Shown: piece by piece, positions 7,757 to 16,317 of the stretch | Position numbering within the stretch: the stretch's first letter is position 1 | How the letters are laid out: every line of letters starts with the position of its first letter | NCBI RefSeq assembly: GCF_030649675.1 | Contig: NZ_JAUTDR010000022.1 | Coordinates: 1-64,000, forward strand | Reading direction: 5' to 3' | Length of the DNA: 64,000 nucleotides | Source of the DNA: Haliea sp. E1-2-M8 | GTDB lineage: Bacteria > Pseudomonadota > Gammaproteobacteria > Pseudomonadales > Halieaceae | Notes under the pieces: model-generated | The model's input: only the letters and a program-made list of their open reading frames with translations | Database searches by the model: none | Told to the model about the DNA's origin: nothing | Translations under genes and position numbers: made by a program

Positions 7757-8429
7757 CACGGGCAAAGCGCTTCAGCAGGCTCTCCAGTTCAGCATTGCTC
7801 TTGCTCACCTGTGGATCCTCCCAGGCCAGGGGCAAATCCACGGCGAGGGTGGCACCGGGTGGCGCGGCCAGCGGCACAGCCATGGCGGCGTCCAGCTGGG
7901 GATGCCAGACTTGCAGCACCGTGGCGGGCTGCGCACCATCCCAGCTCAGGGTGGCGCGCCCCCGGGCATCGCTGACCACAGCGGTGGCGTCGGTACTGAC
8001 ATAGAGATAGGCCTTCATGCTGTCGTGGATATTGCAACCCAGGGTGACAATACCGGGATTGTTGAAAGCCACGGGCGGCGCATCATTGGCGCGGAACAGC
8101 TTGAGCTCGAAACTGTTGCCTTCGGAAAACGAGTAGACGTGGTGCCGGGTATCGTCACTGTTGGGAAAATTGACCTCGGTGCCGGGGCTGATGGCGCTGA
8201 CATGGGGCAAGAAGCGCCGTTCGCGCTGGTCCACGGAAGCTCCCTGCAGCGGTGGCGCGGGCGCCGATTCGACCCCGGGCAGCGTGAGCACGGCAAACGG
8301 GACCGGCTTGCCATCGCTGCCGGTCAGCTGTACCGACAGTGTCTCCGCCACTACCAGCGGCACGGACCCCAGGAGCACCACCGCCAAACCAAGAGTTGTT
8401 GCCCCCAACACTTTACCCACGTCGCCCAC
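7734..8429 (-). CDS. Exported cupredoxin-like protein ('methylamine utilization protein' type)
   Basis: A 231-aa protein with a signal peptide (about 1-29) and a blue-copper-type beta domain. The predicted type 1 copper ligands are His in DTRHHVYSF (96/97) and Cys132, His135 and Met138 in GCNIHDSM. The C-terminal third (145-215) looks like a small transthyretin/CNA-like beta domain, followed by a short helical tail. GTG 8429 is the longest start; GTG 8420 has a better RBS (AGGTGG). TATAGT at 8455-8450, inside the end of the upstream gene region, could be the operon -10. It heads the operon with the EAL, DUF3034 and trHb genes, and may be the redox or metal sensor partner. Confidence 0.82.
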   Translation of the reverse strand: MGDVGKVLGATTLGLAVVLLGSVPLVVAETLSVQLTGSDGKPVPFAVLTLPGVESAPAPPLQGASVDQRERRFLPHVSAISPGTEVNFPNSDDTRHHVYSFSEGNSFELKLFRANDAPPVAFNNPGIVTLGCNIHDSMKAYLYVSTDATAVVSDARGRATLSWDGAQPATVLQVWHPQLDAAMAVPLAAPPGATLAVDLPLAWEDPQVSKSNAELESLLKRFARDANQLPQ

Positions 8430-8461
8430 CTGCAGCTGATAAACGAGAGACTATACCCGAG

Positions 8462-9661
8462 TCAGGCGAAATCCTGCTTTTCCATCCACGGGATCATACG
8501 CTCAAAAGCCGCTTCGATCCGGTCGATGGAAGTTGAGTAGCTGATCCGCAGGGCGTTGCCGCAGGAATCGCCAAAGGTTTGCCCGGGAATCGTGCAGACA
8601 CCGGTTTCCCTGAGCAGGCGCAGCGCCACGTTGTTGCCATTAATGCCCTCTGGCAGCGAGGGAAACATGTAGAACGCACCCTCCGGCCTGTAGCCTGTCA
8701 GGTACGGGGTCTGGTCAACGAGCTCCATCACCCGGTCCCGGCGGCGGCTGTACTCCGCCAGCATGTTATTGACGAAAGTACGCTCGCCCTTGAGCGCCGC
8801 CACCCCCGCCCACTGACAGGGCGTATTGGCCACGGTAGTGGTGAACATGTGGTAGCGGCGCAGTTTCCTGATCGCGCCCTGGCTTGCAATCAGCCAGCCA
8901 ATCCGCATGCCGGCCATGCTGAAAGTCTTGGAAAAACTGCTGACCACCATCACATGGTCCAGGTCCGAGCAGCAGGACAGGACGCTGGGGAAGGTCTTGC
9001 CGTCGTACACCAGATGATCATAGACCTCGTCGCTGATCACGTAGATGCCGCGATAGGCGGCCTCCTCGACGATGGCTTCGATGGTCTCCCGCGGATACAC
9101 CGTGCCAGTGGGATTGCTGGGAGAATTCAGCACCACGGCGCAGGTATTCTGGTCCATGGCGTCGATCACTTCCTGCGGATCGAGCTGATGATTGTTTTCG
9201 GCGCGGGTGGCAATGCTCTTGACGGTGCCGCCGTTCATGCGGATCAGCGGCGCATACAGCATGAAGGCAGGGTCCGGCACGATAAACTCCCGGCCCGGGG
9301 CCGAGGTGGAGGTCAGGGCCAGATAGATGGCTTCAGTGGCGCCGGTGGTGACCAGGATATTCTCCGGCAGGAGGGCGCGCTGGTAGCGTTCCCCGTAGTA
9401 TTCCGCCAGTGCCTCCAGCAGTTCGGGTAGCCCCGCATCCATGGTGTACCCGGTCTGACCGGCATGCAACGCATCCACGGTGGCATCGACCACATGGCGT
9501 GGTGCCAGCAGGTCGGGTTGGCCAATGGACAGGTGAATGACATCGTCCATGGTCGATGCCAGGTTGACCATCTTGCGGATACCCGGCATCGGAATGGCCA
9601 GTAGCGCCGGATTCCAGATCGGGTCCTCGGACTCGTAAAAATCAATATCCATGTCGCTCAT
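8462..9661 (-). CDS. Class I/II PLP-dependent aminotransferase
   Basis: A 399-aa fold-type I aminotransferase (AspC/KAT-like). The landmarks are GYTMDAGLPELLEAL (substrate loop), NSPSNPTG, SDEVYDHL with the PLP-binding Asp/Tyr, SSFSKTFSMAGMRIGW containing the Schiff-base Lys, and RISYSTS with the carboxylate-binding Arg. Substrate cannot be assigned. ATG 9661 was chosen because it overlaps the amidase stop as ATGA. The much longer upstream extension reads through the amidase in another frame. It forms an operon with the amidase, suggesting degradation of an amide to an amino acid and then deamination (inference). Confidence 0.92.
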   Translation of the reverse strand: MSDMDIDFYESEDPIWNPALLAIPMPGIRKMVNLASTMDDVIHLSIGQPDLLAPRHVVDATVDALHAGQTGYTMDAGLPELLEALAEYYGERYQRALLPENILVTTGATEAIYLALTSTSAPGREFIVPDPAFMLYAPLIRMNGGTVKSIATRAENNHQLDPQEVIDAMDQNTCAVVLNSPSNPTGTVYPRETIEAIVEEAAYRGIYVISDEVYDHLVYDGKTFPSVLSCCSDLDHVMVVSSFSKTFSMAGMRIGWLIASQGAIRKLRRYHMFTTTVANTPCQWAGVAALKGERTFVNNMLAEYSRRRDRVMELVDQTPYLTGYRPEGAFYMFPSLPEGINGNNVALRLLRETGVCTIPGQTFGDSCGNALRISYSTSIDRIEAAFERMIPWMEKQDFA

Positions 9662-11052
9662 GGCAGAGTCCTCGCCTGGGGGGCAGCCTGCTGGTAGGCA
9701 TGGCCCGCGCGCAGGGCAACAGCATCGTTGTAGCGGGCGGCCACCAGTTGCAGGCCGATGGGAAGGCCCTCGCGACAGAAGCCGCAGGGCACGCTCAGGG
9801 CCGGTTGTCCGGTCATGTTGAACGGGTAGGTAAAGGGCGTCCAGGTGGGCCAGCGGGTGCTGGGCCAATCTTCGGGCACCTCGCGGTTTAAGCCGAACGC
9901 CGTGAGCGGCAGGGTCGGGGTCAGCAGCAGATCGTATTTCAGGTGAAACTGCGCCATCCGCTCGCAGAGCTGGCCGCGCTCATCGTTGGCGGCAAGGAAA
10001 TCCAGCACGGTGAGCCGGGACGCCTTGTCCGCAACCTTGACCAGCTGCGGGTCCATCAGCTCCCGCTTGCGGGTACCGATGTCGCGCAGGGCATGGGCGG
10101 TACCGCTGTAGAACAGGTGACCGAAGGCGCCGAGTGGATCACTGAAGCTGGGGTCGACCTCGGTAACCGTCGCCCCGAGATCCCGCAGCACCGCGGCGGC
10201 AGCTGCGACCGCGCGCACTATCTCGGGACTCACGTCGACATGGCCGAGGTTGGGACTGAACGCGATCTTCATCCCCCTGACGCCAGCGCCGAGGTCCGCC
10301 AGGTAATCAATACCCCGCCGCGGCACCGCGTGCACATCGCGCACATCCGGCTCGGACAGGACGTTCATGAGCAGCGCGCAATCCTCCACCGTGCGCGCCA
10401 TGGGGCCGGCGTGAGCCAGGGTACCAAACGGAGTGCGCGGCCAGTGGGGAACCTCGCCGAAGGAGGGCTTGAAACCGACAACGCCACAGAACGCCGCCGG
10501 AATACGAATGGAGCCACCGGCATCGGTGCCCAGAGCCAGCGGCGCCATATTCGCGGCCAGTGCCGCCGCCGAGCCACCGCTGGAACCGCCCGCCGTGCGC
10601 TGGTGGTCCCAGGGGTTGCAGGTGGTGCCGTGCAGGGGGCCGTCCGTCACCGCCTTCCAGCCAAATTCCGGTGTGGTGGTCTTGCCCAGGGGGACGTAGC
10701 CGTGGCGGTCCAGCGCCGCCACTGCCGGCGCCGACTTGCCCAGATGCAGGTTGGGATCGACGGTCTTCGAGCCGCGGGTGGTGGGCCACATGGGGGTCAG
10801 GAACAGATCCTTGATCGCGACTGGCACACCATCCAAAATGCCCTTGGGCTCGCCGCGGCGGTAACGTTGCTCGGACTCCTCGGCGCTGCGCAGGGTGATT
10901 TCGGGATCCACCAGGCAGAACGCATTGATATCGGCATCGATTTCTTCGATTCGGCCCAGGGCGGCAGTGGCGACCTCCACCGGAGAGAGCTCGCCTAGCC
11001 TGTACTTTTGCAGCAGCGCTATGGCACTCAGCGCGTTGATGGACTCACTCAT
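9658..11052 (-). CDS. Amidase (amidase signature family)
   Basis: A 464-aa hydrolase of the AS family (GatA/FAAH/amidase). The Ser-cisSer-Lys triad is visible: Lys in VAIKDLF (about 74), then the Gly/Ser-rich loop TAGGSSGGSAAALAA and GTDAGGSIRIPA with the nucleophile Ser. It is probably not GatA, since no gatB/gatC is nearby. ATG 11052 has AGGAG 6 bases upstream. It is followed by the aminotransferase with a 4-base overlap. Cytoplasmic; substrate unknown. Confidence 0.92.
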   Translation of the reverse strand: MSESINALSAIALLQKYRLGELSPVEVATAALGRIEEIDADINAFCLVDPEITLRSAEESEQRYRRGEPKGILDGVPVAIKDLFLTPMWPTTRGSKTVDPNLHLGKSAPAVAALDRHGYVPLGKTTTPEFGWKAVTDGPLHGTTCNPWDHQRTAGGSSGGSAAALAANMAPLALGTDAGGSIRIPAAFCGVVGFKPSFGEVPHWPRTPFGTLAHAGPMARTVEDCALLMNVLSEPDVRDVHAVPRRGIDYLADLGAGVRGMKIAFSPNLGHVDVSPEIVRAVAAAAAVLRDLGATVTEVDPSFSDPLGAFGHLFYSGTAHALRDIGTRKRELMDPQLVKVADKASRLTVLDFLAANDERGQLCERMAQFHLKYDLLLTPTLPLTAFGLNREVPEDWPSTRWPTWTPFTYPFNMTGQPALSVPCGFCREGLPIGLQLVAARYNDAVALRAGHAYQQAAPQARTLP

Positions 11053-11159
11053 GAATGGCTCCTGTGCGACCCCGCACACTACTCAGCGGCGGTTGTGGCT
11101 GTCAACTGTACTTGGCCGCAATGTGCAGTTGGTCTCGCGGCCGGTGCGTCGCGCCTAAT

Positions 11160-11207
11160 ACCGCTTCGTTCTGTTGGCAGCCTGGCGGCTGCTGCGTCGC
11201 TCCGCCA
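11160..11207 (-). repeat. Structured intergenic repeat, copy A (inverted)
   Basis: Read on the minus strand from 11207: GGAGCGACGC, then GCAGCC-GCCA-GGCTGC (a 6-bp stem with a 4-base loop), then an AACGAAGCGG tail. The stem has A:T where the other copies have G:C or G:T, a compensatory change that argues for selection on structure. The copy faces away from copies B and C across 160 bases with no gene. Confidence 0.7.
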
Positions 11208-11369
11208 CGGGTAGGCTGGTGACCAGGCACGTTGTCGAGCGGAACGGAACAAAGGACCAGAGACCAGTGGGCAAGATCCAGCTCGGAATGCCTCGCCTGA
11301 CCGTCACTGAGACAAAGTCGATAGTGACCGACCCCTGCACCAAGCGTGGATTCGGAGCCCCCGGTTCCC

Positions 11370-11417
11370 GGAGCGACGCCGCGGTCGCCAGGCCGCCACT
11401 CGAACGCAGCGTCCGGG
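11370..11417 (+). repeat. Structured intergenic repeat, copy B
   Basis: GGAGCGACGC, then GCGGTC-GCCA-GGCCGC (the stem has one G:T wobble), then a tail CGAACGCAGCG. It lies 12 bases before copy C, in the same direction. Head-to-tail units of about 48 and 47 bases give a period of 60 bases. Confidence 0.7.
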
Positions 11418-11429
11418 TCGCGCAGCGCC

Positions 11430-11497
11430 ATAGCGACGCTGCGGCCGCCAGGCCGCCTCGCAAACGAAGCAGTCAGGAGTCGGAAATGCGATTTCCG
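11430..11497 (+). repeat. Structured intergenic repeat, copy C, plus adjacent hairpin
   Basis: TAGCGACGCT, then GCGGCC-GCCA-GGCCGC (perfect stem), then the AAACGAAGCAG tail to about 11476. It is followed by a perfect 7-bp hairpin CGGAAAT-GCG-ATTTCCG (11481-11497). It ends 57 bases before the acyl-CoA dehydrogenase start, so it lies in or near that gene's promoter or leader. The whole 11053-11554 interval holds no credible gene. The short frames seen across the repeats are explained by the repeats themselves. Confidence 0.65.
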
Positions 11498-11554
11498 TCG
11501 CTCCCCGGCACCGGCTACACTGTGCGCCTCGGAAAATGAGCCCAGGAGAACGCC

Positions 11555-12778
11555 GTGTACAGCTTCAGTCCCCAGTCCATCGCCTACCAGGAACGCCTCC
11601 AGGCTTTCATGGCGGAGCACATATACCCCAACGAAACCGCCTATGCCGAGCAGCTGCACCACGCGGCTTCGCGCTTTGCCGCCCTGCCGCTGATGGACGA
11701 GCTGAAAGAGAAGGCGCAGGCGGCCGGGCTGTGGAACCTGTTCATCTCGCCCCACGAGGCTGAGTTCGCCGACCACGACGGTTTCAGCAACCTCGACTAC
11801 GCGCCGCTGGCGGAAATGATGGGCCGGGTGCTGTGGTCGCCGGAGGTGTTCAACTGCAACGCCCCGGATACCGGCAATATGGAAGTGCTGATGCGCTACG
11901 GCAATGCCGAGCAGCAGGAACGCTGGCTGCGGCCGTTGCTGGCGGGCGAGATCCGCTCGTCCTATGCCATGACCGAGCCCCAGGTTGCGTCCTCCGACGC
12001 CACCAACGTCGAACTGCGCATTGAGCAGGACGGGGATGACTGGGTGCTGAACGGTCGCAAGTGGTTCATTACCAGCGCCATGTATGAACGCACGCAGATT
12101 TTCATCGTCATGGGCAAGTCGGACCCGGACAACCCCAACCGGCACCTGCAGCAGAGCCAGATCCTGGTGCCGAAGGACACTCCGGGGCTGACCATGGTGC
12201 GCCCGCTTTCGACCCTGGGTTACGACGACGCCCCCCTGGGCCATGCGGAAATCCTGTTCGAGAACGTGCGGGTGCCCGCCGGCAATATGCTGCTGGGCGC
12301 GGGCCGCGGTTTCGAGATTGCCCAGGGGCGCCTGGGGCCGGGCCGCATCCACCACTGCATGCGCCTGATTGGCGCCGCCCAGCGCTCGCTGGAACTGGCC
12401 TGCGAACGGGCCGAGAGCCGCACCACGTTTGGCCGCAAGCTGAGCCAGCACCAGTCCGTACGCGAGGACCTGTCGCGCTGCTTCTCGGAAATCGAGATGG
12501 GCCGGCTGCTGTTGCTGAAAACCTGCCACAAGATGGACGAGTTGACGCCCCAGGGCGCGCTGGACTATATCGCCGCGGCCAAGAGCACGGTGCCACTGCT
12601 GATGCAGAATGTAATCGACCGCTGCATGCAGATCCACGGCGCCGGTGGCCTCACCGAGGACTACATGATGGCAGAGGCCTTCAACTACGCGCGCTGGTGC
12701 CGCCAGGCGGACGGCCCGGACCAGGTCCACCAGATGGCCCTGGGGAAGATGGTGATCAAGCGCTACACCGATGCCTGA
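11555..12778 (+). CDS. Acyl-CoA dehydrogenase family protein
   Basis: A 407-aa FAD enzyme with the three-part ACAD layout: N-terminal helices (1-120), middle beta domain (YAMTEPQVASSDATN around 140-155 and GRKWFITSA around 165-173) and C-terminal helical bundle (RTTFGRKLSQHQ; MQIHGAGGLTEDYMMAEAFN). The Glu/Asp base expected in the last motif region is not assigned with confidence. It resembles the ACAD10/11-like 'acyl-CoA dehydrogenase' group used on branched or long substrates. GTG start with AGGAG 6 bases upstream. It overlaps the HIT gene by 8 bases. Confidence 0.9.
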   Translation: MYSFSPQSIAYQERLQAFMAEHIYPNETAYAEQLHHAASRFAALPLMDELKEKAQAAGLWNLFISPHEAEFADHDGFSNLDYAPLAEMMGRVLWSPEVFNCNAPDTGNMEVLMRYGNAEQQERWLRPLLAGEIRSSYAMTEPQVASSDATNVELRIEQDGDDWVLNGRKWFITSAMYERTQIFIVMGKSDPDNPNRHLQQSQILVPKDTPGLTMVRPLSTLGYDDAPLGHAEILFENVRVPAGNMLLGAGRGFEIAQGRLGPGRIHHCMRLIGAAQRSLELACERAESRTTFGRKLSQHQSVREDLSRCFSEIEMGRLLLLKTCHKMDELTPQGALDYIAAAKSTVPLLMQNVIDRCMQIHGAGGLTEDYMMAEAFNYARWCRQADGPDQVHQMALGKMVIKRYTDA

Positions 12779-13169
12779 GCTACATCCGCAGCTGCTGGCC
12801 GATTGCCATCGCCTGGGCGCGATGGCGAGCGGCGAGCTGTTACTGTCGCGCAATGGCGGCCTGCACTGGTTTATCCTGGTGCCGGATACCGAGATGGCGG
12901 ATCTGCTGGACCTGCCACCCCCACAGTTGCAGCAGGTACTCGCTGACTGCCAGCGGCTGTCCCACTGGCTGAAGCAGGTGCAGGGCTACCCCAAGGTCAA
13001 TTTTGCGGCGCTGGGGAATGTGGTGCCGCAGATGCACCTGCACGTTGTCGGCCGCAGTGAAGACGATCGCTGCTGGCCGCAGCCGATCTGGGGCAATCTG
13101 CCGCCCGGTCCAGTATGGCAACCCGTTGTGCTGGACCTCATCAAACGAGAACTCGGGCTTGACCACTGA
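12771..13169 (+). CDS. HIT family protein
   Basis: A 132-aa histidine-triad-type nucleotide hydrolase/transferase. The signature is VVPQMHLHVVGR (about 81-92). Only two histidines of the usual H-x-H-x-H are present, and the first is replaced by Gln as in some proteobacterial HIT proteins. Length is normal. ATG 12771 lies inside the last codons of the acyl-CoA dehydrogenase, so it is translationally coupled. Substrate unknown (AMP-linked small molecules in the family). Confidence 0.85.
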   Translation: MPELHPQLLADCHRLGAMASGELLLSRNGGLHWFILVPDTEMADLLDLPPPQLQQVLADCQRLSHWLKQVQGYPKVNFAALGNVVPQMHLHVVGRSEDDRCWPQPIWGNLPPGPVWQPVVLDLIKRELGLDH

Positions 13170-13896
13170 AAACGTCGCACTGGTCATCGGAGCCTCGGGC
13201 GGCATCGCTACGGCGGTGGCGCGGCAGCTGCTGGATGATGCGCGCTACAGCACCGTGTTCTGTGTCAGCCGCGCCACCACCCCGCCGGCAGCGTTGGCCG
13301 GAGCGCTGCGCCTGAACTGGCTACCCTGCAGTGGCACAGCCGCTGACATTGCCGCGGTGCGAGCACAACTGGACGATGCTGTCGGCCGGCTGGCCCGGGT
13401 GGTGATCTGCAGCGGCATCCTCCACGACGGCGACCAGGGCCCGGAAAAATCCCTGGAACAGCTGGACCCGGCCTGGATGCAGGAACTGTTCAACGCCAAC
13501 AGCATCACCCCGATGCTGTGGTTGCAGGCCCTGGCGAAGGGCCTGGGGCGCAAGCAGGACTGTGTGATCGCCGCCCTGAGCGCGCGGGTGGGCAGTATTG
13601 GCGACAACAGGCTGGGCGGCTGGTACGGCTACCGCGCCTCCAAGGCCGCTCTCAACATGCTTTTGCAAACCGCCGCGGTGGAACTGGCCCGGCGCGCACC
13701 CGGGACCAAGCTCATCGCCTTCCACCCCGGCACCACCGACACGCCGCTGTCGAAGCCTTTCCAGAGCGGCGTGCCGGAGGGGAAACTGTTCAGCCCCGAT
13801 TTCGTCGCCGGCAGGCTGCTGGCAATCATGGACGCGGCCAGGGCGGACGGTACGCTGTCCTACCTGGACTGGGACGGGCAGACGATCACCTGGTAA
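13159..13896 (+). CDS. Short-chain dehydrogenase/reductase
   Basis: About 245 aa. The Rossmann start is ALVIGASGGIATAVA (TGxxxGIG-like), the active-site motif is YGYRASKAA (Tyr/Lys), with a catalytic Ser in ALSARVGS, and a C-terminal HPGTTDTPLSKPF loop. It resembles CsgA-like SDRs. No ATG exists near the N-terminus. TTG 13159, which overlaps the HIT stop by 11 bases, is the best-placed start, and the RBS is weak, so the true start could shift by a few codons. Third gene of the acyl-CoA dehydrogenase operon. Confidence 0.82.
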   Translation: MTTENVALVIGASGGIATAVARQLLDDARYSTVFCVSRATTPPAALAGALRLNWLPCSGTAADIAAVRAQLDDAVGRLARVVICSGILHDGDQGPEKSLEQLDPAWMQELFNANSITPMLWLQALAKGLGRKQDCVIAALSARVGSIGDNRLGGWYGYRASKAALNMLLQTAAVELARRAPGTKLIAFHPGTTDTPLSKPFQSGVPEGKLFSPDFVAGRLLAIMDAARADGTLSYLDWDGQTITW

Positions 13897-13950
13897 TGGC
13901 GTGCTATCCTGCAACCATCGCCGATAACAACCACCAAAGGGAGTTCCACC

Positions 13951-14583
13951 ATGCTCGTCGTCCACCACCTCAACAACTCGCGCTCCCAGCGCGTCCTCTG
14001 GCTGCTGGAAGAGCTGGAGCTGCCCTACAAGATCGTGCGCTACCAGCGCGACGCCGAAACCAATCTCGCGCCCCCGGACCTGGAGGCAGTGCACCCGCTG
14101 GGCAAGTCGCCCCTGCTTGGCGACGGCGACCGGGTGATCATCGAATCCGGCGCCATCATCGACTATGTGCTGCGCCGCCACGGCGGTGGCCGCCTGCTGC
14201 CCAAAGCGGGCAGCGACGAGCACGAGCAGTACCTGCAGTGGCTGCACTACGCCGAGGGTAGCGCCATGCTGCCGTTGATGCTGCGCATGTACACGTCGCG
14301 CCTGCCGGACCAGGGCGCTGCGCTGCAGCCGCGGATCAACGACGAACTGGAACGCCATCTCGGCTACATCGATGCGGCGCTGGAAGGGGTCGAGTGGCTG
14401 GTTGGCAACAGTTTCTCCGGCGCCGATATCCAGCTCTCCTTTGTCGCTGAAATCGCGCCCCTGCTGCACACGCTGGAGCCCTACCCCAACCTGGCGGCTT
14501 TCCGCGACCGCATCCACGCCCGCCCGGCCTACAAGCGCGCCCTGGAGCAGGGCGGCGAATACGCGTTCGGCCCCGCCAGCTAA
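13951..14583 (+). CDS. Glutathione S-transferase
   Basis: A 210-aa cytosolic GST. The N-terminal thioredoxin-like domain has HHLNNSRSQRVLWLLEELEL (catalytic Ser region 7-12), the cis-Pro GKSPLL motif and ESGAIIDYV. The C-terminal helical domain (about 88-205) has FSGADIQLSF (the conserved N-capping Asp). AAGGGAG lies 8 bases before the ATG. Follows the SDR by 54 bases and may share its transcript. Confidence 0.92.
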   Translation: MLVVHHLNNSRSQRVLWLLEELELPYKIVRYQRDAETNLAPPDLEAVHPLGKSPLLGDGDRVIIESGAIIDYVLRRHGGGRLLPKAGSDEHEQYLQWLHYAEGSAMLPLMLRMYTSRLPDQGAALQPRINDELERHLGYIDAALEGVEWLVGNSFSGADIQLSFVAEIAPLLHTLEPYPNLAAFRDRIHARPAYKRALEQGGEYAFGPAS

Positions 14584-14791
14584 ACGAACTACGCTCCCGG
14601 GAGCCAGCGGTGCGTCGCGGCTCTCTTGAGTACAGCCCACTGCAAAAACCGCCAGCGTCAGCAGCAGCCAGCGGCCCCAGTGCCCCGATCCTGTCGACTT
14701 GAATGTCACTGCGTTCTCGACCTCCACCCGGCGAACCGCTATCCTCCAAGCTTGCCTGCAAGACCTTCCCTGACACAAGTCTGGAGTCATT

Positions 14792-15622
14792 TTGGAACTG
14801 GTTGTTTTCGATCTCGACGGTACCCTGCTCAACAGCCGCTCACATATCAGCGACTACACCCGGGACACCCTGCACCTGCTGGCGCAAAACGGCATCGCCT
14901 ATACCGTGGCGACCGGGCGCACCCTGCATGCGGCGCGCGATATTCTGGAGGGGCACAGCTTTACCCTGCCACAGGTCTACAAGAACGGCGCCATGATCTG
15001 GTGCCCGCAGGCGGCGGACTACAGCCATACCACCTTCCTGACCCAGGGCGAAATCGAGCGCGTCCTGACGGTCGTCATGGAGCAGGATGTGACGCCCTTT
15101 ATCTTTACCCTCGCACCCGGCAACTATCACGCCATCTACCACACTCCGCTGCGCAACGACGTGGAGCGACGCCTGGCGGCGGCGTTCAACAAGCGCTCCG
15201 AGGTGGATGTACTGCCCGCGGAGATGATGCCGGCGGATGCGGACATCACCAACGTCAGCGCCCTCGGCAAGCCTGCCGCCATCGCGGCGGTCGCGCGGAT
15301 GGTGGAGGGTGCGGACAATCTCGTGGCCTACAGCGGCGATGCGCTGGAGGGCTCGGCACTGAAGTGGATCGACGTTCATCACATCAATGCCAGCAAGGGC
15401 AACGCCGTGACGCAGTTAAAGGAGGATCTGGGGGTAAGCAGGGTGCTGTGCTTTGGCGACAGCGACAACGACCTCAGCATGTTCGCCCTGGCCGATGAGT
15501 CCTATGCCCCGGACAACGCCAAACCCTATGTCAAGGATGTGGCGACCGCGGTAATCGGCCACCACGACGAGGATGGCATCGCACGCTTCCTGCGCCAGCG
15601 CTTCGAGCTGCCGGAGAACTAG
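14792..15622 (+). CDS. Cof-type HAD phosphatase
   Basis: A 276-aa HAD-IIB hydrolase: motif I VFDLDGTLLN (5-14), motif II ATGR, motif III Lys in NASKGNAV, motif IV GDSDNDLSMF. Probably a sugar-phosphate or flavin/nucleotide phosphatase. The start is a TTG with GGAG 6 bases upstream; no in-frame ATG precedes motif I. Its stop codon shares the palindrome CTAG with the stop of the convergent gene at 15619. The 208 bases before it hold no gene. Confidence 0.9.
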   Translation: MELVVFDLDGTLLNSRSHISDYTRDTLHLLAQNGIAYTVATGRTLHAARDILEGHSFTLPQVYKNGAMIWCPQAADYSHTTFLTQGEIERVLTVVMEQDVTPFIFTLAPGNYHAIYHTPLRNDVERRLAAAFNKRSEVDVLPAEMMPADADITNVSALGKPAAIAAVARMVEGADNLVAYSGDALEGSALKWIDVHHINASKGNAVTQLKEDLGVSRVLCFGDSDNDLSMFALADESYAPDNAKPYVKDVATAVIGHHDEDGIARFLRQRFELPEN

Positions 15623-16266
15623 TAGCCGGCCTGCGCCAGCTGTATTGCGCCGCTGACATCCACCTGCAGCACCAGCTGCAGCCCGTGCCTCTGGTCACCG
15701 ACCTGCTCGCCATTCAGCAGCAGATGGGTGCTCACCGGATAGACACCCTGGGGCAGACCCTCGGGCAACTTGAAAGTGAACTCACTGGTGAAGGCACCAC
15801 CGTTGGCGGTGCTGGACCCCGGCGCCTTGGTCATGCTGTTGAGGGCGACACTGTTGTCGTCGTTATCCCAGATGGTCATTTTTTCTTCGATATTGGCGCC
15901 GGTACCGCTGGTCCCCGGCACAACCTCGATGTGGGATTTGACCCGCACCTCGGTGCCCGGACGCACGGATGTTCCCGGCAGAACCTCGCTGCGGTAGGCG
16001 CTCACCTTGGGGTTGACCGGCAGGCTGCCGGTCTCCTTCTCGAATTCAGAAGACACTTCGCGGTCTGACTTCACCTGCACGGTGGTGTAGCCAATGATCA
16101 TGTTGCGCACCGTGTCACGGGTGGTCTGGATCACCACATCCTTGGCGGTATTCTCCGCAGTGCGCTGTACGGAATCCACCAGGTCCTTGAAAAAGTTGGC
16201 CTGGCTGGCATTGGCAACACCCAGGCCGAGACCGATGGTGATGGCAACTCTGGTAAGCGTTTTCAT
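15619..16266 (-). CDS. Hypothetical exported protein
   Basis: A 215-aa protein I do not recognise. It has a signal peptide (MKTLTRVAITIGLGLGVANA, cleaved at about 20), then a helical stretch with NTAKDVVIQTTRDTVRNMI, then a beta-rich domain (85-215) with a TGGAFTSEFTFKLPEG segment that resembles an Ig-like or chaperone-usher-type sandwich. ATG 16266 has a GGAGACACAC leader. It lies 51 bases after the kinase gene on the same strand, so it may be co-transcribed with it. Terminal 4-base overlap with the HAD gene. Confidence 0.7.
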   Translation of the reverse strand: MKTLTRVAITIGLGLGVANASQANFFKDLVDSVQRTAENTAKDVVIQTTRDTVRNMIIGYTTVQVKSDREVSSEFEKETGSLPVNPKVSAYRSEVLPGTSVRPGTEVRVKSHIEVVPGTSGTGANIEEKMTIWDNDDNSVALNSMTKAPGSSTANGGAFTSEFTFKLPEGLPQGVYPVSTHLLLNGEQVGDQRHGLQLVLQVDVSGAIQLAQAGY

Positions 16267-16317
16267 TGTGTGTCTCCTCGCAGCCGGCTGGACTGCTGTT
16301 ATGACTGCAACCATAGC

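Noticed and set aside
11102-12853. 583-codon frame antisense to the acyl-CoA dehydrogenase
   Set aside because: No domain and no RBS. The real gene has the ACAD motifs.
14584-14640. Possible fourth copy of the structured repeat near GCGTCGCGGCTCTC
   Set aside because: Only the short GCGACGC core matches; the hairpin and AACGAAGC tail are absent.
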